Assembly (NCBI RefSeq): GCF_007556815.1
Contig: NZ_CP041745.1
Span: forward strand, 2,147,001-2,211,000
Source of the DNA: Paraburkholderia megapolitana
GTDB lineage: Bacteria > Pseudomonadota > Gammaproteobacteria > Burkholderiales > Burkholderiaceae
Reading direction: 5' to 3'
Length of the DNA: 64,000 nt
Shown: piece after piece, positions 54,828 to 62,594 of the stretch
Layout: every line of letters starts with the position of its first letter
Numbering within the stretch: the first letter of the stretch is position 1
Notes under the pieces: model-generated
The model's database searches: none
Seen by the model: the letters and a program-made list of their open reading frames with translations, nothing else
Told to the model about the DNA's origin: nothing
Translations under genes and position numbers: made by a program

Positions 54828-55316
54828 TCAGCTTAGCGCCATGCCCAGCGGCGTCTGAGGCGCCTGCATGTAGCGGATCCCGTAGTGCAGCGTGCGTCCC
54901 CACAGCAGGCCCAGAAGCACGATAGAGAACAGGATGCCCACCGTGCCTGGTGAGCCTCCAGAGAAAAACAGCAACTTGCCGCCAAGGCTGACCAGCACGA
55001 CGATCAACGGAACGATTCCGCCGGGTCGTTCAATCAGCTTGCGTTCGTGATCGGCACGGACTGCACCCGCAGTGGCAACGATCCAGCCCGCCCACAAACC
55101 GACCGCGATCGCGATCAGCAACAGCACGAAGGAAACCGCGTGCCCTTCGACGCGCTGCTCGATATTGCCCAGACTCCAGACCGAAAACAGCGCGGGGAAG
55201 ATCAATAGTCTGGTCACCGACATGATTCTCGGGCGCAACGAACGAACCGCGCGCCAGATGACCAGCGCGAGCACGATCCAGAGCCAGAAGGGTGTTGCTG
55301 CGTGTGCAGAGCTCAT
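54828..55316 (-). CDS. Four-to-five-helix membrane protein of unknown function
   Basis: 162 residues with hydrophobic segments at about 8-25, 38-55, 63-82, 103-120 and 123-140. The pattern reminds me of the DUF6622 family common in Burkholderia, which I cannot verify. No strong ribosome site precedes the ATG. It ends 7 bases from the convergent phosphopantetheinyl transferase gene. Confidence 0.6.
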   Translation of the reverse strand: MSSAHAATPFWLWIVLALVIWRAVRSLRPRIMSVTRLLIFPALFSVWSLGNIEQRVEGHAVSFVLLLIAIAVGLWAGWIVATAGAVRADHERKLIERPGGIVPLIVVLVSLGGKLLFFSGGSPGTVGILFSIVLLGLLWGRTLHYGIRYMQAPQTPLGMALS

Positions 55317-55657
55317 TTCGACATCGATGGTTCACGAACGTTGGATGGGGACCAGCATCGATTGACGGGGCGATGGTGGCGGCGGTTGCGGTTTCAGATT
55401 GAACCCGGCCGCGTTATGGAAAAGACATAACACGTCCAGACGATCCAATCGACATCGGCGACCATTAAACCTAGCTTGCGCTGCAATGTCTGTCCCTGAA
55501 ACAACTGACATCGCCGGTCGGACCGACTCAACGGGCGATGACCCGCCTTGTCCATCGATCACACATCGTGATTGCTGCCATAAAATCATTTCAATTGTTT
55601 GATCGATGCGCGACTTCTACGCTTGCTCCGGCTATCTACAACAAATCGGAGACAATC
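55317..55657. other. Divergent intergenic region of about 340 bases
   Basis: Nothing supported except a short palindrome (GTCGGACCGAC) near 55515. It should carry the promoters of the two flanking divergent genes. The open frame from 55538 into the tannase gene is judged to be leader. Confidence 0.35.
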
Positions 55658-57358
55658 ATGCCGCGAATCCCGGTGTTCGTGTGGCATCGCGTCGATCGCG
55701 ATGTCGTGACGCAGTTATGCCGTCGTGCAACGTGCGGTGTTCGCGAGCATTTATTCGGGTTGATATCTCTCGCGGTCGTGCTGTCGGTCGCCGCGCTTTC
55801 AGGCTGCTCCAGCGATGGAATCGAGGCCAGCGCCATCGCACCCGACTGCGCGAGCCTGTTGCATACGCAGATCGCCAACACCACGATCACGACCGCCACG
55901 TTGATACCCGCGGGCACGGATCTCAAGTCCATCACCGGCACTTCCGGCTCATTGGCTGCGCCAACCTGCCGAGTGGTCGCGACCGTCAGCACGCAACCCG
56001 GAGAGCAGGTGGGGATAGAAGTGTGGTTGCCGCAAAGCGGCTGGAACGGCCGTCTGTTTGGAGTGGGCTCGGGAGGCTTCGGCGGCGTAATCCCGTACAG
56101 CGGAATCGTGTCAGCCGCCGCGCGCGGGTTCGTCGCGGCGGGAACCGACACCGGACACATCGCTTCCACGACGTTCACGTGGATGAACAACCCGGTTCAG
56201 TTGAGCGACTGGGGCCATACGTCGATTCATCTAATGACGATTGCAGCCAAAGCGATCACGCAAACGTACTACGGGCACGGTGCGCAGCACGCGTACTACG
56301 AGGGCTGTTCGACCGGTGGCGCCGAGGGGATGGAGGAAGCCGAGTATTTTCCCGCCGACTATGACGGCATTCATGCGGGATCGCCGGGGATGGCCTATAG
56401 CCATCTGATGGAGAGTTTCATGTGGGGCGGGGTGCTTCCGGCGAAACAGCCGGCGTCTCTGCTCACGTCGACTGCGCTGTCGGTGATGAGTCATGCCGTA
56501 CTGACGAACTGCGGGGGGACTTCCGCGCTTGCGGATGGCTACCTCGCCAATCCGCTAGCGTGCCATTTCGATGTCACGCAGTTGCAATGCAAGAGCGGGC
56601 AGGACGCTTCGTCGTGTCTGAGCGCCGCGCAAGTGAGCGAGGCGCAGCAGGTGTACTCGCCCGTGCTGGACCCGCGCAACGGCAAACAGATCTATCCGGG
56701 TTTCGCATTCGGAAGCGAACCGGAGTGGACCCTGATTCAGGGTGTCAACGCGGTGACCTATGCAAAGCCGCTGCTCGGCACCGTGCTCTTCAACAACCCG
56801 AACTGGGACTGGACATCGTTCGATTTCGCCGGCGGCGCGGATCTTGTCGACCAGAAGCTCACGCCGTATATCAATGCGACGAGCCCTGATCTCACTGCGT
56901 TCCAGCAGCGCGGCGGCAAGCTCGTCATGACGCAGGGATGGGTGGATTCCTACAACGCGCAGACGCTGCCGATCGAATACTTCGAGAACGTCGTGCAACA
57001 ACAGGGAGATCTCGATACGACGCAGCGATTCTTCCGGCTGGTGATGGTGCCCGGTATGGATCACTGCGGAGGAGGTCCGGGGGCGAATACGATCGGCGGT
57101 TATGCTGCACCCGTTAGCTACGACGCAAGTCGCGACGTCGTGAGCGCTCTGCAGGCGTGGGTGGAGCAGGGGAGCGCACCGCAGTCGTTCGTCGCGACGC
57201 ACTACGTCGACAACTTCCTGCCTGCGTCGGGTGTCGCGTTTGAACGACCCGTGTGCGTGTATCCGGATTATCCGCAGTACAGCGGCACGGGCGATACGAA
57301 GCTGGCGAGCAGCTATCAGTGTGTGGCGGGGGCGCGGCTGTCGGTGAGTAGCCCTTGA
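55658..57358 (+). CDS. Tannase/feruloyl esterase-family lipoprotein
   Basis: 566 residues from the ATG at 55658 with CGGAGAC upstream. A long N-region leads to a lipobox-like LSGC at about residue 49. The tannase-family nucleophile block is YYEGCSTGGAEGMEEAEYFPADYDGIHAGSP, where the usual GGR is changed to GGA. The region VMVPGMDHCGGGPG near the end holds the catalytic His, and paired Cys residues occur as in the family. It should hydrolyse aromatic acid esters outside the inner membrane, which suits an aromatic-degrading soil bacterium. Confidence 0.82.
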   Translation: MPRIPVFVWHRVDRDVVTQLCRRATCGVREHLFGLISLAVVLSVAALSGCSSDGIEASAIAPDCASLLHTQIANTTITTATLIPAGTDLKSITGTSGSLAAPTCRVVATVSTQPGEQVGIEVWLPQSGWNGRLFGVGSGGFGGVIPYSGIVSAAARGFVAAGTDTGHIASTTFTWMNNPVQLSDWGHTSIHLMTIAAKAITQTYYGHGAQHAYYEGCSTGGAEGMEEAEYFPADYDGIHAGSPGMAYSHLMESFMWGGVLPAKQPASLLTSTALSVMSHAVLTNCGGTSALADGYLANPLACHFDVTQLQCKSGQDASSCLSAAQVSEAQQVYSPVLDPRNGKQIYPGFAFGSEPEWTLIQGVNAVTYAKPLLGTVLFNNPNWDWTSFDFAGGADLVDQKLTPYINATSPDLTAFQQRGGKLVMTQGWVDSYNAQTLPIEYFENVVQQQGDLDTTQRFFRLVMVPGMDHCGGGPGANTIGGYAAPVSYDASRDVVSALQAWVEQGSAPQSFVATHYVDNFLPASGVAFERPVCVYPDYPQYSGTGDTKLASSYQCVAGARLSVSSP

Positions 57359-57392
57359 GTGTTGGGGGCTCAGCGTTACGCGGTGCGCGCCG

Positions 57393-57424
57393 ACCGCCCT
57401 AAGTTCATCGGATGTTGGGGCGGT
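57393..57424. terminator. Possible bidirectional terminator
   Basis: ACCGCCC at 57393-57399 pairs with GGGCGGT at 57418-57424 across an 18-base loop, between two convergent genes. There is no T run, so the call is weak. Confidence 0.3.
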
Positions 57425-57445
57425 GGCGCTTACAAGAACCAGCGA

Positions 57446-58588
57446 TCACGAAGACTGCGCATCTCCGGTATCACGCGAAGCGCATAGCCGCCATTTAGCC
57501 CTTGGCTGCGCCGCGGTCTCGACGACACGACGCCACCAGCGTTCGCCCTGATGCGGCGTGCGCAGATCCAGCCGCTCACCGATGCGCGGCGTCGACAGCG
57601 CGACACCGCGCACGAGAGCCAGTGCTGTCACGCGTTCGAACGGCTCCTGCCAGCGATGCATCGCGAGATCGAACGTGCCGTTGTGAATCGGCACGAGCCA
57701 ACGGCCGCGCAGATCGATGTGCGCCTGCACGGTTTCTTCGGGCTGCATGTGAACGTATGGCCACTGCGCGTCGTATGCGCCGGTCTCGACCAGCGTGATG
57801 TCGAATGGTCCCAGACGCTCGCCGATCGCCTTGAAGCCATCGAAGTAGCCGGTGTCGCCGCTAAAGAACACGCGCAGATCATCGTCGACGATCACCCACG
57901 ACGCCCACAACGTACTGTTGCCGTCGAACAAGCTGCGGCCGGAAAAGTGCTGCGCGGGCGTAGCGGTAAATTGCAGACCGTCGACCTCGGTGCCTTGCCA
58001 CCAGTCAAACTGCTGGACCTTCGACGCATCGATACCCCATTCGATCAACCGGTCGCCCACACCGAGCGTGGTGAGAAACACGCCCGTGCTTTGCGCAAGC
58101 TCGAGCACGGTTTCGCGGTCCAGGTGGTCGTAGTGATCGTGCGAAAGGATCACACCGCGCAACGGCGGCAGATCGGCGAGTGCGATGGGCGGCGCATGAA
58201 ATCGTTTCGGGCCCATGTTCTGGAACGGCGACGCGCGTTCGGCGAACACCGGATCGGTCAGCCAGAACTGGCCGCGCAGCTTGAGCAGAATCGTCGAATG
58301 ACCGAGCCGGAAGAGGCTGCGATCGGGCGCCGCATCGAGCTGTGCGCGAGTCAACGTCTCGACCGGCAACGTGCCTGTCGGCACCGTGCCGCGCGGTTTG
58401 TTGAGCAACAGGTTCCACGCGATACCGAGCGTCTTGCGGAATCCCTCAACCGGGCGTGGCTTGACGTTGCGAAAGCGTTCGCCATCATGTTGCGGCGAGG
58501 AAGTGAACAGCGTGCGGCCGCGTTGCGCGGTGGTCATGCCGAGCGCGCGACGGACAAAACCCTGAAACGACGTCATGAGATAGCTCAT
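57446..58588 (-). CDS. Metallo-beta-lactamase-fold hydrolase (NAPE-PLD/UlaG-like)
   Basis: A 380-residue protein. The strands RLGHSTILLKLRGQFWLTDPVF lead to the metal motif SHDHYDHLD (HxHxDH), with later ligands in FSGDTGYFDGF and VPIHNGTFDLA. The arrangement matches the NAPE-PLD-like lactonase/phosphodiesterase group, probably binding two zinc ions. The substrate is unknown. It is divergent from a TetR gene and shares two operators with it. ATG at 58576 is an alternative start. Confidence 0.83.
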   Translation of the reverse strand: MSYLMTSFQGFVRRALGMTTAQRGRTLFTSSPQHDGERFRNVKPRPVEGFRKTLGIAWNLLLNKPRGTVPTGTLPVETLTRAQLDAAPDRSLFRLGHSTILLKLRGQFWLTDPVFAERASPFQNMGPKRFHAPPIALADLPPLRGVILSHDHYDHLDRETVLELAQSTGVFLTTLGVGDRLIEWGIDASKVQQFDWWQGTEVDGLQFTATPAQHFSGRSLFDGNSTLWASWVIVDDDLRVFFSGDTGYFDGFKAIGERLGPFDITLVETGAYDAQWPYVHMQPEETVQAHIDLRGRWLVPIHNGTFDLAMHRWQEPFERVTALALVRGVALSTPRIGERLDLRTPHQGERWWRRVVETAAQPRAKWRLCASRDTGDAQSS

Positions 58589-58600
58589 CCGGAGAGAAAT

Positions 58601-58650
58601 TACACTCCGCAGTGTAGTTTATTTTCGAGAAAAGTACACTCATCAGTGTA
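58601..58650. promoter_or_regulatory. Twin TetR operators
   Basis: Two copies of TACACT-N4-AGTGTA, at 58601-58616 and 58635-58650, with identical half-sites and centres 34 bp apart. They lie between the divergent hydrolase and TetR genes; the second ends 11 bases before the TetR start. They very probably bind the TetR protein and repress both genes. Confidence 0.8.
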
Positions 58651-58660
58651 AAATTAGACC

Positions 58661-59275
58661 ATGAATTCGAGTACGAACCCCCAACGCCTGACCGACCGCA
58701 AGCGCGACGCCATCATCAGCGCCGCTATCGAGGAATTCCTCGCAACCGGGTACGACGCGACCAGCATGGACCGTATTGCTGCCCGGGCGGACGTTTCGAA
58801 GCGCACGGTCTATAACCATTTCCCGAGCAAAGAACTGCTTTTTGCAGCAATCCTCCATCAGCTTTGGGATGCCAGCCAGAAAGGCGATGCGCCCGCATAC
58901 CGCGCCGACGAACCGTTGCGCGCGCAATTACTCGATCTGCTGAACCGCAAATTGCGGCTTCTAACCGACGAGTCTTTTCTGTCGCTGGCACGTGTGGCGA
59001 TCGCGGCTGGCATCCATTCGCCGGAACGGGCGCGAGACATGGTTGCGCGTCTTGGCGAGCGCGAAGAAGACCTGACCGTGTGGATCCGGACAGCCGCCGC
59101 CGATGGTCGCCTCAAGACCGACGATCCGCTCTTCGCGGCGCTGCAGTTACAGGCGCTGGTGAAGGCGTTCGCGTTCTGGCCGCAAGTGACGATGGGGCAA
59201 GGGCCGCTCGGTGAACGCGAACAGAGGCAGGTTGCTGAAGCGGCCGCGGATATGTTTCTGGCGCGCTACGCGTAG
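58661..59275 (+). CDS. TetR-family repressor
   Basis: 204 residues. The N-terminal helix-turn-helix region reads FLATGYDATSMDRIAARADVSKRTVYNHFPSKELLFAAIL, a textbook TetR domain. The C-terminal part resembles the AefR-like group. It should bind the twin operators just upstream and control itself and the divergent hydrolase, released by an unknown ligand. Confidence 0.9.
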   Translation: MNSSTNPQRLTDRKRDAIISAAIEEFLATGYDATSMDRIAARADVSKRTVYNHFPSKELLFAAILHQLWDASQKGDAPAYRADEPLRAQLLDLLNRKLRLLTDESFLSLARVAIAAGIHSPERARDMVARLGEREEDLTVWIRTAAADGRLKTDDPLFAALQLQALVKAFAFWPQVTMGQGPLGEREQRQVAEAAADMFLARYA

Positions 59276-59335
59276 TTCATCTTCACCGGCTTGTTGGCCA
59301 GTGGTTAAAGGTGATGGTGGATGGGTTTATATGTG

Positions 59336-59363
59336 ATATTACATAATATAAACAGCCCCGACC
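59336..59363. other. dif-like (XerC/XerD) attachment site
   Basis: The 11 bases at 59336-59346 agree with the E. coli dif XerD arm (read in reverse) at 9 of 11 positions. The next six bases TATAAA agree at 5 of 6 with the central region. The opposite arm (59353-59363) is poorly conserved, as in phage half-sites. It borders the first prophage gene and contains its stop codon. Confidence 0.5.
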
Positions 59364-59716
59364 CCATTTTCTAGGTTACATGCGGCTTGCGCGGGTGAGG
59401 GCGTCACAAAATTTGTGACAACCCCGAGGACAAGCGCCGCGCTAAGTCCCGCCATCCTCGGCAAAAAAACTTCCCAAAGCGATTTCTGCCCCGTCTTCTC
59501 GGCGCGGTCCATGTCGGCCGCCATGATGACGGGCAGCGGGTTGTCCATGTCCAGCCCCGCAGCTACTTTCAAGCACACGTCATTGCTCATGAAGCCTTTG
59601 GCGTGCCGATACTGGCTGATCGTGTTTTGTTTCACGCCCAGAAAGTCGGCCAACTCCGTGTCGTTCGTAAATCCCTTCGCTTGTCGAAGCTGGTCCAGAT
59701 AGCGCGATGACCGCAT
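59339..59716 (-). CDS. Phage repressor-like HTH protein with a C-terminal membrane segment
   Basis: 125 residues from the ATG at 59716, preceded by GGAG. Residues about 18-42 form a helix-turn-helix (DTELADFLGVKQNTISQYRH). A hydrophobic helix lies at about 88-110 (AGLSAALVLGVVTNFV) followed by PSPAQA. It reads away from the replication gene and faces operator-like palindromes, so it is the probable immunity repressor. The stop codon lies within the attachment core. Such membrane-tail regulators occur in related inoviruses. Confidence 0.7.
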   Translation of the reverse strand: MRSSRYLDQLRQAKGFTNDTELADFLGVKQNTISQYRHAKGFMSNDVCLKVAAGLDMDNPLPVIMAADMDRAEKTGQKSLWEVFLPRMAGLSAALVLGVVTNFVTPSPAQAACNLENGVGAVYIM

Positions 59717-59739
59717 GTTGTTCTCCAAGGGCTTGACTT

Positions 59740-59791
59740 ATCTATGGCATAGATTATTATCCACGCCATAGATATCATTGCTGTAGATATC
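59740..59791. promoter_or_regulatory. Phage operator cluster
   Basis: A perfect 15-base palindrome ATCTATG-G-CATAGAT at 59740-59754 is followed by further half-sites: CATAGAT at 59767-59773 and direct repeats TAGATATC at 59769 and 59784, 15 bases apart. They lie upstream of the repressor and of the replication operon, the expected place for repressor binding. Confidence 0.65.
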
Positions 59792-59861
59792 GGCAGTCTA
59801 GCAGTTTCGGCAAAAAGGTAAACCGGCAGGGTAGGCCGGTCCAAAAAACGAACCGAACGGG

Positions 59862-60038
59862 GTGGCTGTGTCTGCATATCGAGTGCATGCGTACACGAGT
59901 ACCGGAACACGGATCGCGACCGTCGAGGTCCGCGCCGTGTCCGTCGACAAGGCGCGGGACAAAGCCCGTGCAGCGCTGTACCACCAGGGCCGCCAGCCGA
60001 ACCGGTTGACGCTGGTTCCAGTTCAGGTGAGTGCATAG
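59862..60038 (+). CDS. Small phage protein (58 residues)
   Basis: A GTG-started frame ending 4 bases before the replication gene start. The product (AYRVHAYTSTGTRIATVEVRA-type strands, then a basic helix KARDKARAALYHQG) is basic and soluble. Small ORFs of this kind precede rep in several inoviruses. No family is recognised and there is no clear ribosome site, so it is only moderately sure. Confidence 0.5.
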   Translation: MAVSAYRVHAYTSTGTRIATVEVRAVSVDKARDKARAALYHQGRQPNRLTLVPVQVSA

Positions 60039-60042
60039 GGCT

Positions 60043-61392
60043 ATGGGCAAACTCAAGAATTCGACTTTGACGCACTCAGTTAGTAATGCTAACTGCATGT
60101 CTGACCGGAACGACGCCGCGTGCGCCCGCAGTGCCGAGGACGCACGCGGCGGCGCTCCGGTCTTTCTCCCCCCCACGACTAACAGGGGGGGAATGGCGAA
60201 AGCGCCGCTCGCGAGCCTCGAACGGTTGCAGATCGTCGTTACAGAGTCCGGCGAACTCAAAACGATTGCGGTTCGTGTGCCTACGGCGGGCCATGTCGCG
60301 ATGATCGATACGCTTCGATTCACCATTGGCGAAGAAACGTGGAGCCGAACGGCGGGTATCCAGTTGGTCGAGGATGACGCTTTCGTGTTCGAGGCAAGCA
60401 GGCATTTCACGGAGATTTTCGGCTTCGGTGTCACTGCGGATATGAGGCGTGGGCGAGACTTCTACCTGAACGCGTGGGAGCTTGGCGACGGTTATGGCTA
60501 TGTCGCAATGGGCGGGGCAAGCCAGCGCGGGACGATGCTCGTGAACCTGACTGGGCAAGGGTGCGTTGCTGCAAAACCGGGTTGGGAAGGTCGGTTGCAT
60601 GAGTTTCTTACGCAGGTTGCCAGGCGTCCGGGAATTACACGCGTCGATCTGGCACACGACTGCATGAACGGTGAGTACACGGTCGATCAGGCTGACGAGT
60701 GGTACGACGATGGACTGTTTTCATCGTCGGGTCGAGCGCCAAGCCATGAGCATCGCGGCGACTGGCGTAACCCTGTGGGCAAGGGCCGTAGCCTCTACGT
60801 CGGGCTACGTCGTAACGGCAAGCTCTGCCGCGTCTACGAAAAGGGCATGGAGCAAGGCGACCAATCCTCGCCTTGGGTTCGCTTCGAGGTCGAGCTACAC
60901 AACAAAAAAAGGGTGATTCCTCTCGATGTGCTGGTCGATCCGTCCGGCTACTTCGTGGGTAGCTATCCATGTCTTCGGTTCTTCGAGAAAGACCGCACTC
61001 CGCAGGTGATCGAGGTCAAGCGCAAGTCTGCCGAAATCAACGTCGATGCGAGCCTGCGAAACATTCTGGCGTCGTACGGCAAGTACGTTGGTGTGCTGCG
61101 TCCGCTGCTCGGCGATGAGGCGTTTCTCGATGCGATCACAAACACATCGGGCGAATGGCCCGAGCGTCTGAAAGTCCCCGATTACGAACTGTGCGACAGG
61201 CCGATGCATGAGCGTCCGCACGTCAATGCGTTCAACGATCTAGACCCCTCTGATGATGGCTGGCCAGAGGAAACGGTCTTTAGTCCAGCCGATTTTACCG
61301 AGAGGTGGAGCAATGAAATTCGAGAGTCAGGTGAAGGTACTGGGGATGAAGGCGAGCAAGGGCTCGATGGACAACGGGACGACCTTCGATAG
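60043..61392 (+). CDS. Phage replication initiation protein (Rep_trans/RstA-like)
   Basis: 449 residues from the ATG at 60043, or 399 from a second ATG at 60193. The recognisable part begins near residue 80: VAMIDTLRFT, GYGYVAMGG, GITRVDLAHDCMNGE, GRSLYVGLRRNGKLCRVYEKG and WVRFEVELHNKKRVIPLDVL. This is the rolling-circle initiator family shared by inoviruses and small plasmids, which nicks the plus strand and restarts replication. The first about 50 residues look low in information and the DNA there holds a strong hairpin, so the shorter start is attractive. Confidence 0.82.
   Translation: MGKLKNSTLTHSVSNANCMSDRNDAACARSAEDARGGAPVFLPPTTNRGGMAKAPLASLERLQIVVTESGELKTIAVRVPTAGHVAMIDTLRFTIGEETWSRTAGIQLVEDDAFVFEASRHFTEIFGFGVTADMRRGRDFYLNAWELGDGYGYVAMGGASQRGTMLVNLTGQGCVAAKPGWEGRLHEFLTQVARRPGITRVDLAHDCMNGEYTVDQADEWYDDGLFSSSGRAPSHEHRGDWRNPVGKGRSLYVGLRRNGKLCRVYEKGMEQGDQSSPWVRFEVELHNKKRVIPLDVLVDPSGYFVGSYPCLRFFEKDRTPQVIEVKRKSAEINVDASLRNILASYGKYVGVLRPLLGDEAFLDAITNTSGEWPERLKVPDYELCDRPMHERPHVNAFNDLDPSDDGWPEETVFSPADFTERWSNEIRESGEGTGDEGEQGLDGQRDDLR
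60167..60192 (+). promoter_or_regulatory. Perfect C/G hairpin before the second rep start
   Basis: TCCCCCCC at 60167-60174 pairs with GGGGGGGA at 60185-60192 around the loop ACGACTAACA, ending one base before an in-frame ATG at 60193. The G run includes the only Shine-Dalgarno-like sequence for that ATG. It could control translation or be part of the replication origin. Confidence 0.55.
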
Positions 61393-61621
61393 CACCAAGG
61401 TCTACACCGAAACGGCGCTTGACGAGTCGAAGGGTAACGCCAAGGGTTTCGCGGTTGGCGAGTTCACGCTCGGCACGTCAGTTGAGTTCGAGAAGTACAA
61501 GCATCTGCCCTTTCCGTTCGACGCGATGGCTGAGTTGGAAATCGTGACTAACGGTAAGACGCAAAAGACGTTGATGCACGCGTTGAAGCCGGTTCAGCGT
61601 TCGGCCGCCACGAAGGCGTAA
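61313..61621 (+). CDS. Phage single-stranded DNA-binding protein
   Basis: 102 residues from the ATG at 61313 with AGAGGTGGAG upstream; it overlaps the end of rep in another frame. The beta-rich sequence (FESQVKVLGMKASKGS, STKVYTETALDESKG, LPFPFDAMAELEIVTNGKTQK) resembles the DUF1293-type ssDNA-binding proteins of Pf1-like phages as I recall them. It should coat the viral plus strand, limit double-strand synthesis and hand the DNA to assembly. Position directly after rep is the conserved one. Confidence 0.72.
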   Translation: MKFESQVKVLGMKASKGSMDNGTTFDSTKVYTETALDESKGNAKGFAVGEFTLGTSVEFEKYKHLPFPFDAMAELEIVTNGKTQKTLMHALKPVQRSAATKA

Positions 61622-61623
61622 TC

Positions 61624-61830
61624 GTGGACGGGGCCGTGGTGTACGTGGTGCAGGAACTGACGAGCGGCGAGTTTCTGTGTGCGCGCGATGGTGACGTGAG
61701 CTTTACGCCCCGGCTACGTGATGCGGGTGGTTTCGGTGATGCGGACGAAGCGGTTCACGCGGGCTGCGATCACTGCGACGGGGCGTTTGATGTGGTGCCG
61801 CTCGTGTTCTTCGCACGACGGATGCATTGA
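61624..61830 (+). CDS. Small phage protein with a CxxC pair
   Basis: 68 residues with a GTG start 2 bases after the previous stop. It contains HAGCDHCDGAF, possibly a metal site, in an acidic protein. The tight spacing in the phage operon supports it. No family is recognised. Confidence 0.55.
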   Translation: MDGAVVYVVQELTSGEFLCARDGDVSFTPRLRDAGGFGDADEAVHAGCDHCDGAFDVVPLVFFARRMH

Positions 61831-61841
61831 GGGATTGGGCG

Positions 61842-62138
61842 ATGACAGCGGGCACGGTGCAAGCGTTGGTTGTCTGTTCTACGGCGTCGGGAGCGGTGAC
61901 GTCGGCTGGCGGGCCGGTGTCATGCGGCACTGACGCGAAGGGGAACCCGCTGTATCTCAGCACCGTGCAGGCGTATGTGGTCGATCCGGCGAGCGCGGGC
62001 TACTTCGATGCCATCGCAACGCCGTTCGACTACACACAGGCGTTCGGTTTCTGGAGCGTCGCCTTTACGTCAGTCGTCGGTCTGTATTTCGCGTGTCTAG
62101 GGATTGGAACGGTCGTCAATTTTCTGCGGCGAGCGTGA
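61842..62138 (+). CDS. Phage membrane protein, possibly a minor coat component
   Basis: 98 residues from the ATG at 61842 with TGAGGG upstream. The N-terminal two thirds contain two Cys residues and polar strands; a C-terminal helix (about 70-95, FTSVVGLYFACLGIGTVVNFLRRA) crosses the membrane with Arg residues at its end. The position just before the major coat gene suits a minor virion protein or assembly factor. I cannot name the family. Confidence 0.6.
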   Translation: MTAGTVQALVVCSTASGAVTSAGGPVSCGTDAKGNPLYLSTVQAYVVDPASAGYFDAIATPFDYTQAFGFWSVAFTSVVGLYFACLGIGTVVNFLRRA

Positions 62139-62184
62139 CATGCGCACCGGGCGCTTCCCGGTTTTTCTGCAAACAGGAGGTTCT

Positions 62185-62430
62185 ATGTTCCGTCGTCTCA
62201 AGGGTGTTGCGGGTCGTGCTGCTGGTGTGGCTGTGGCAATCGGTGCGGGCGTGGCGGTTGCGCCTGCTGCGAACGCTGCGACTGCGGGTCCGGACTACAC
62301 GGCACTGCTGGCCGGTGTCGACTTCACCACGACCATCGCGGCGGTGCTGTCGATTGCTGCGCTGGTGGTCGGTGTGGTGCTGGCGACGCGTGGCGCGAAG
62401 ATCGTCATTGGCATGGTGCGCGGGGGCTGA
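62185..62430 (+). CDS. Major coat protein (pVIII-like)
   Basis: 81 residues with a near-ideal ribosome site (AACAGGAGG). A basic signal peptide of 31 residues ends PAANA. The predicted mature form is exactly 50 residues: a short N-terminal stretch ATAGPDYTALLAGVDF, one membrane helix, and a basic C-terminus (TRGAKIVIGMVRGG) to contact DNA. This is the size and layout of the fd/M13 coat protein. A strong terminator follows at once. Confidence 0.88.
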   Translation: MFRRLKGVAGRAAGVAVAIGAGVAVAPAANAATAGPDYTALLAGVDFTTTIAAVLSIAALVVGVVLATRGAKIVIGMVRGG

Positions 62431-62457
62431 TTCCGAGTGCCTGCGTGAGGTGGGGCG

Positions 62458-62484
62458 GGGCGGGCCTTGTGCTCGCCCTTTTTT
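62458..62484 (+). terminator. Intrinsic terminator after the coat gene
   Basis: An 8-bp stem (62458-62465 with 62471-62478, one G-U pair) around CTTGT is followed by six T residues at 62479-62484. A terminator directly after the major coat gene is a conserved inovirus trait, limiting transcription of the low-copy genes downstream. Confidence 0.85.
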
Positions 62485-62506
62485 CTTCCAGCTACGGGGT
62501 GTAGCG

Positions 62507-62593
62507 ATGGACTCAAACACGGCCTGGTACATCGTGATGTTCGTGTGGGGCCTGCTCAGTGGATGGGCAGTCATTCAGGGCATGAGGGGGTGA
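62507..62593 (+). CDS. Tiny phage membrane protein (28 residues), pVII/pIX-like
   Basis: A 28-residue product with one membrane helix (WYIVMFVWGLLSGWAVIQG). Size, hydrophobicity and place between the coat and attachment genes match the tip minor coat proteins of filamentous phages. GGGGTG lies upstream. The stop is one base before the next start. Confidence 0.65.
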   Translation: MDSNTAWYIVMFVWGLLSGWAVIQGMRG

Positions 62594-62594
62594 T

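Noticed and set aside
59822..59840. Hairpin ACCGGC-N7-GCCGGT in the phage control region, considered as a terminator
   Set aside because: There is no T run on the relevant side and the stem is only 6 bp; it could be a minus-strand origin but evidence is too thin.
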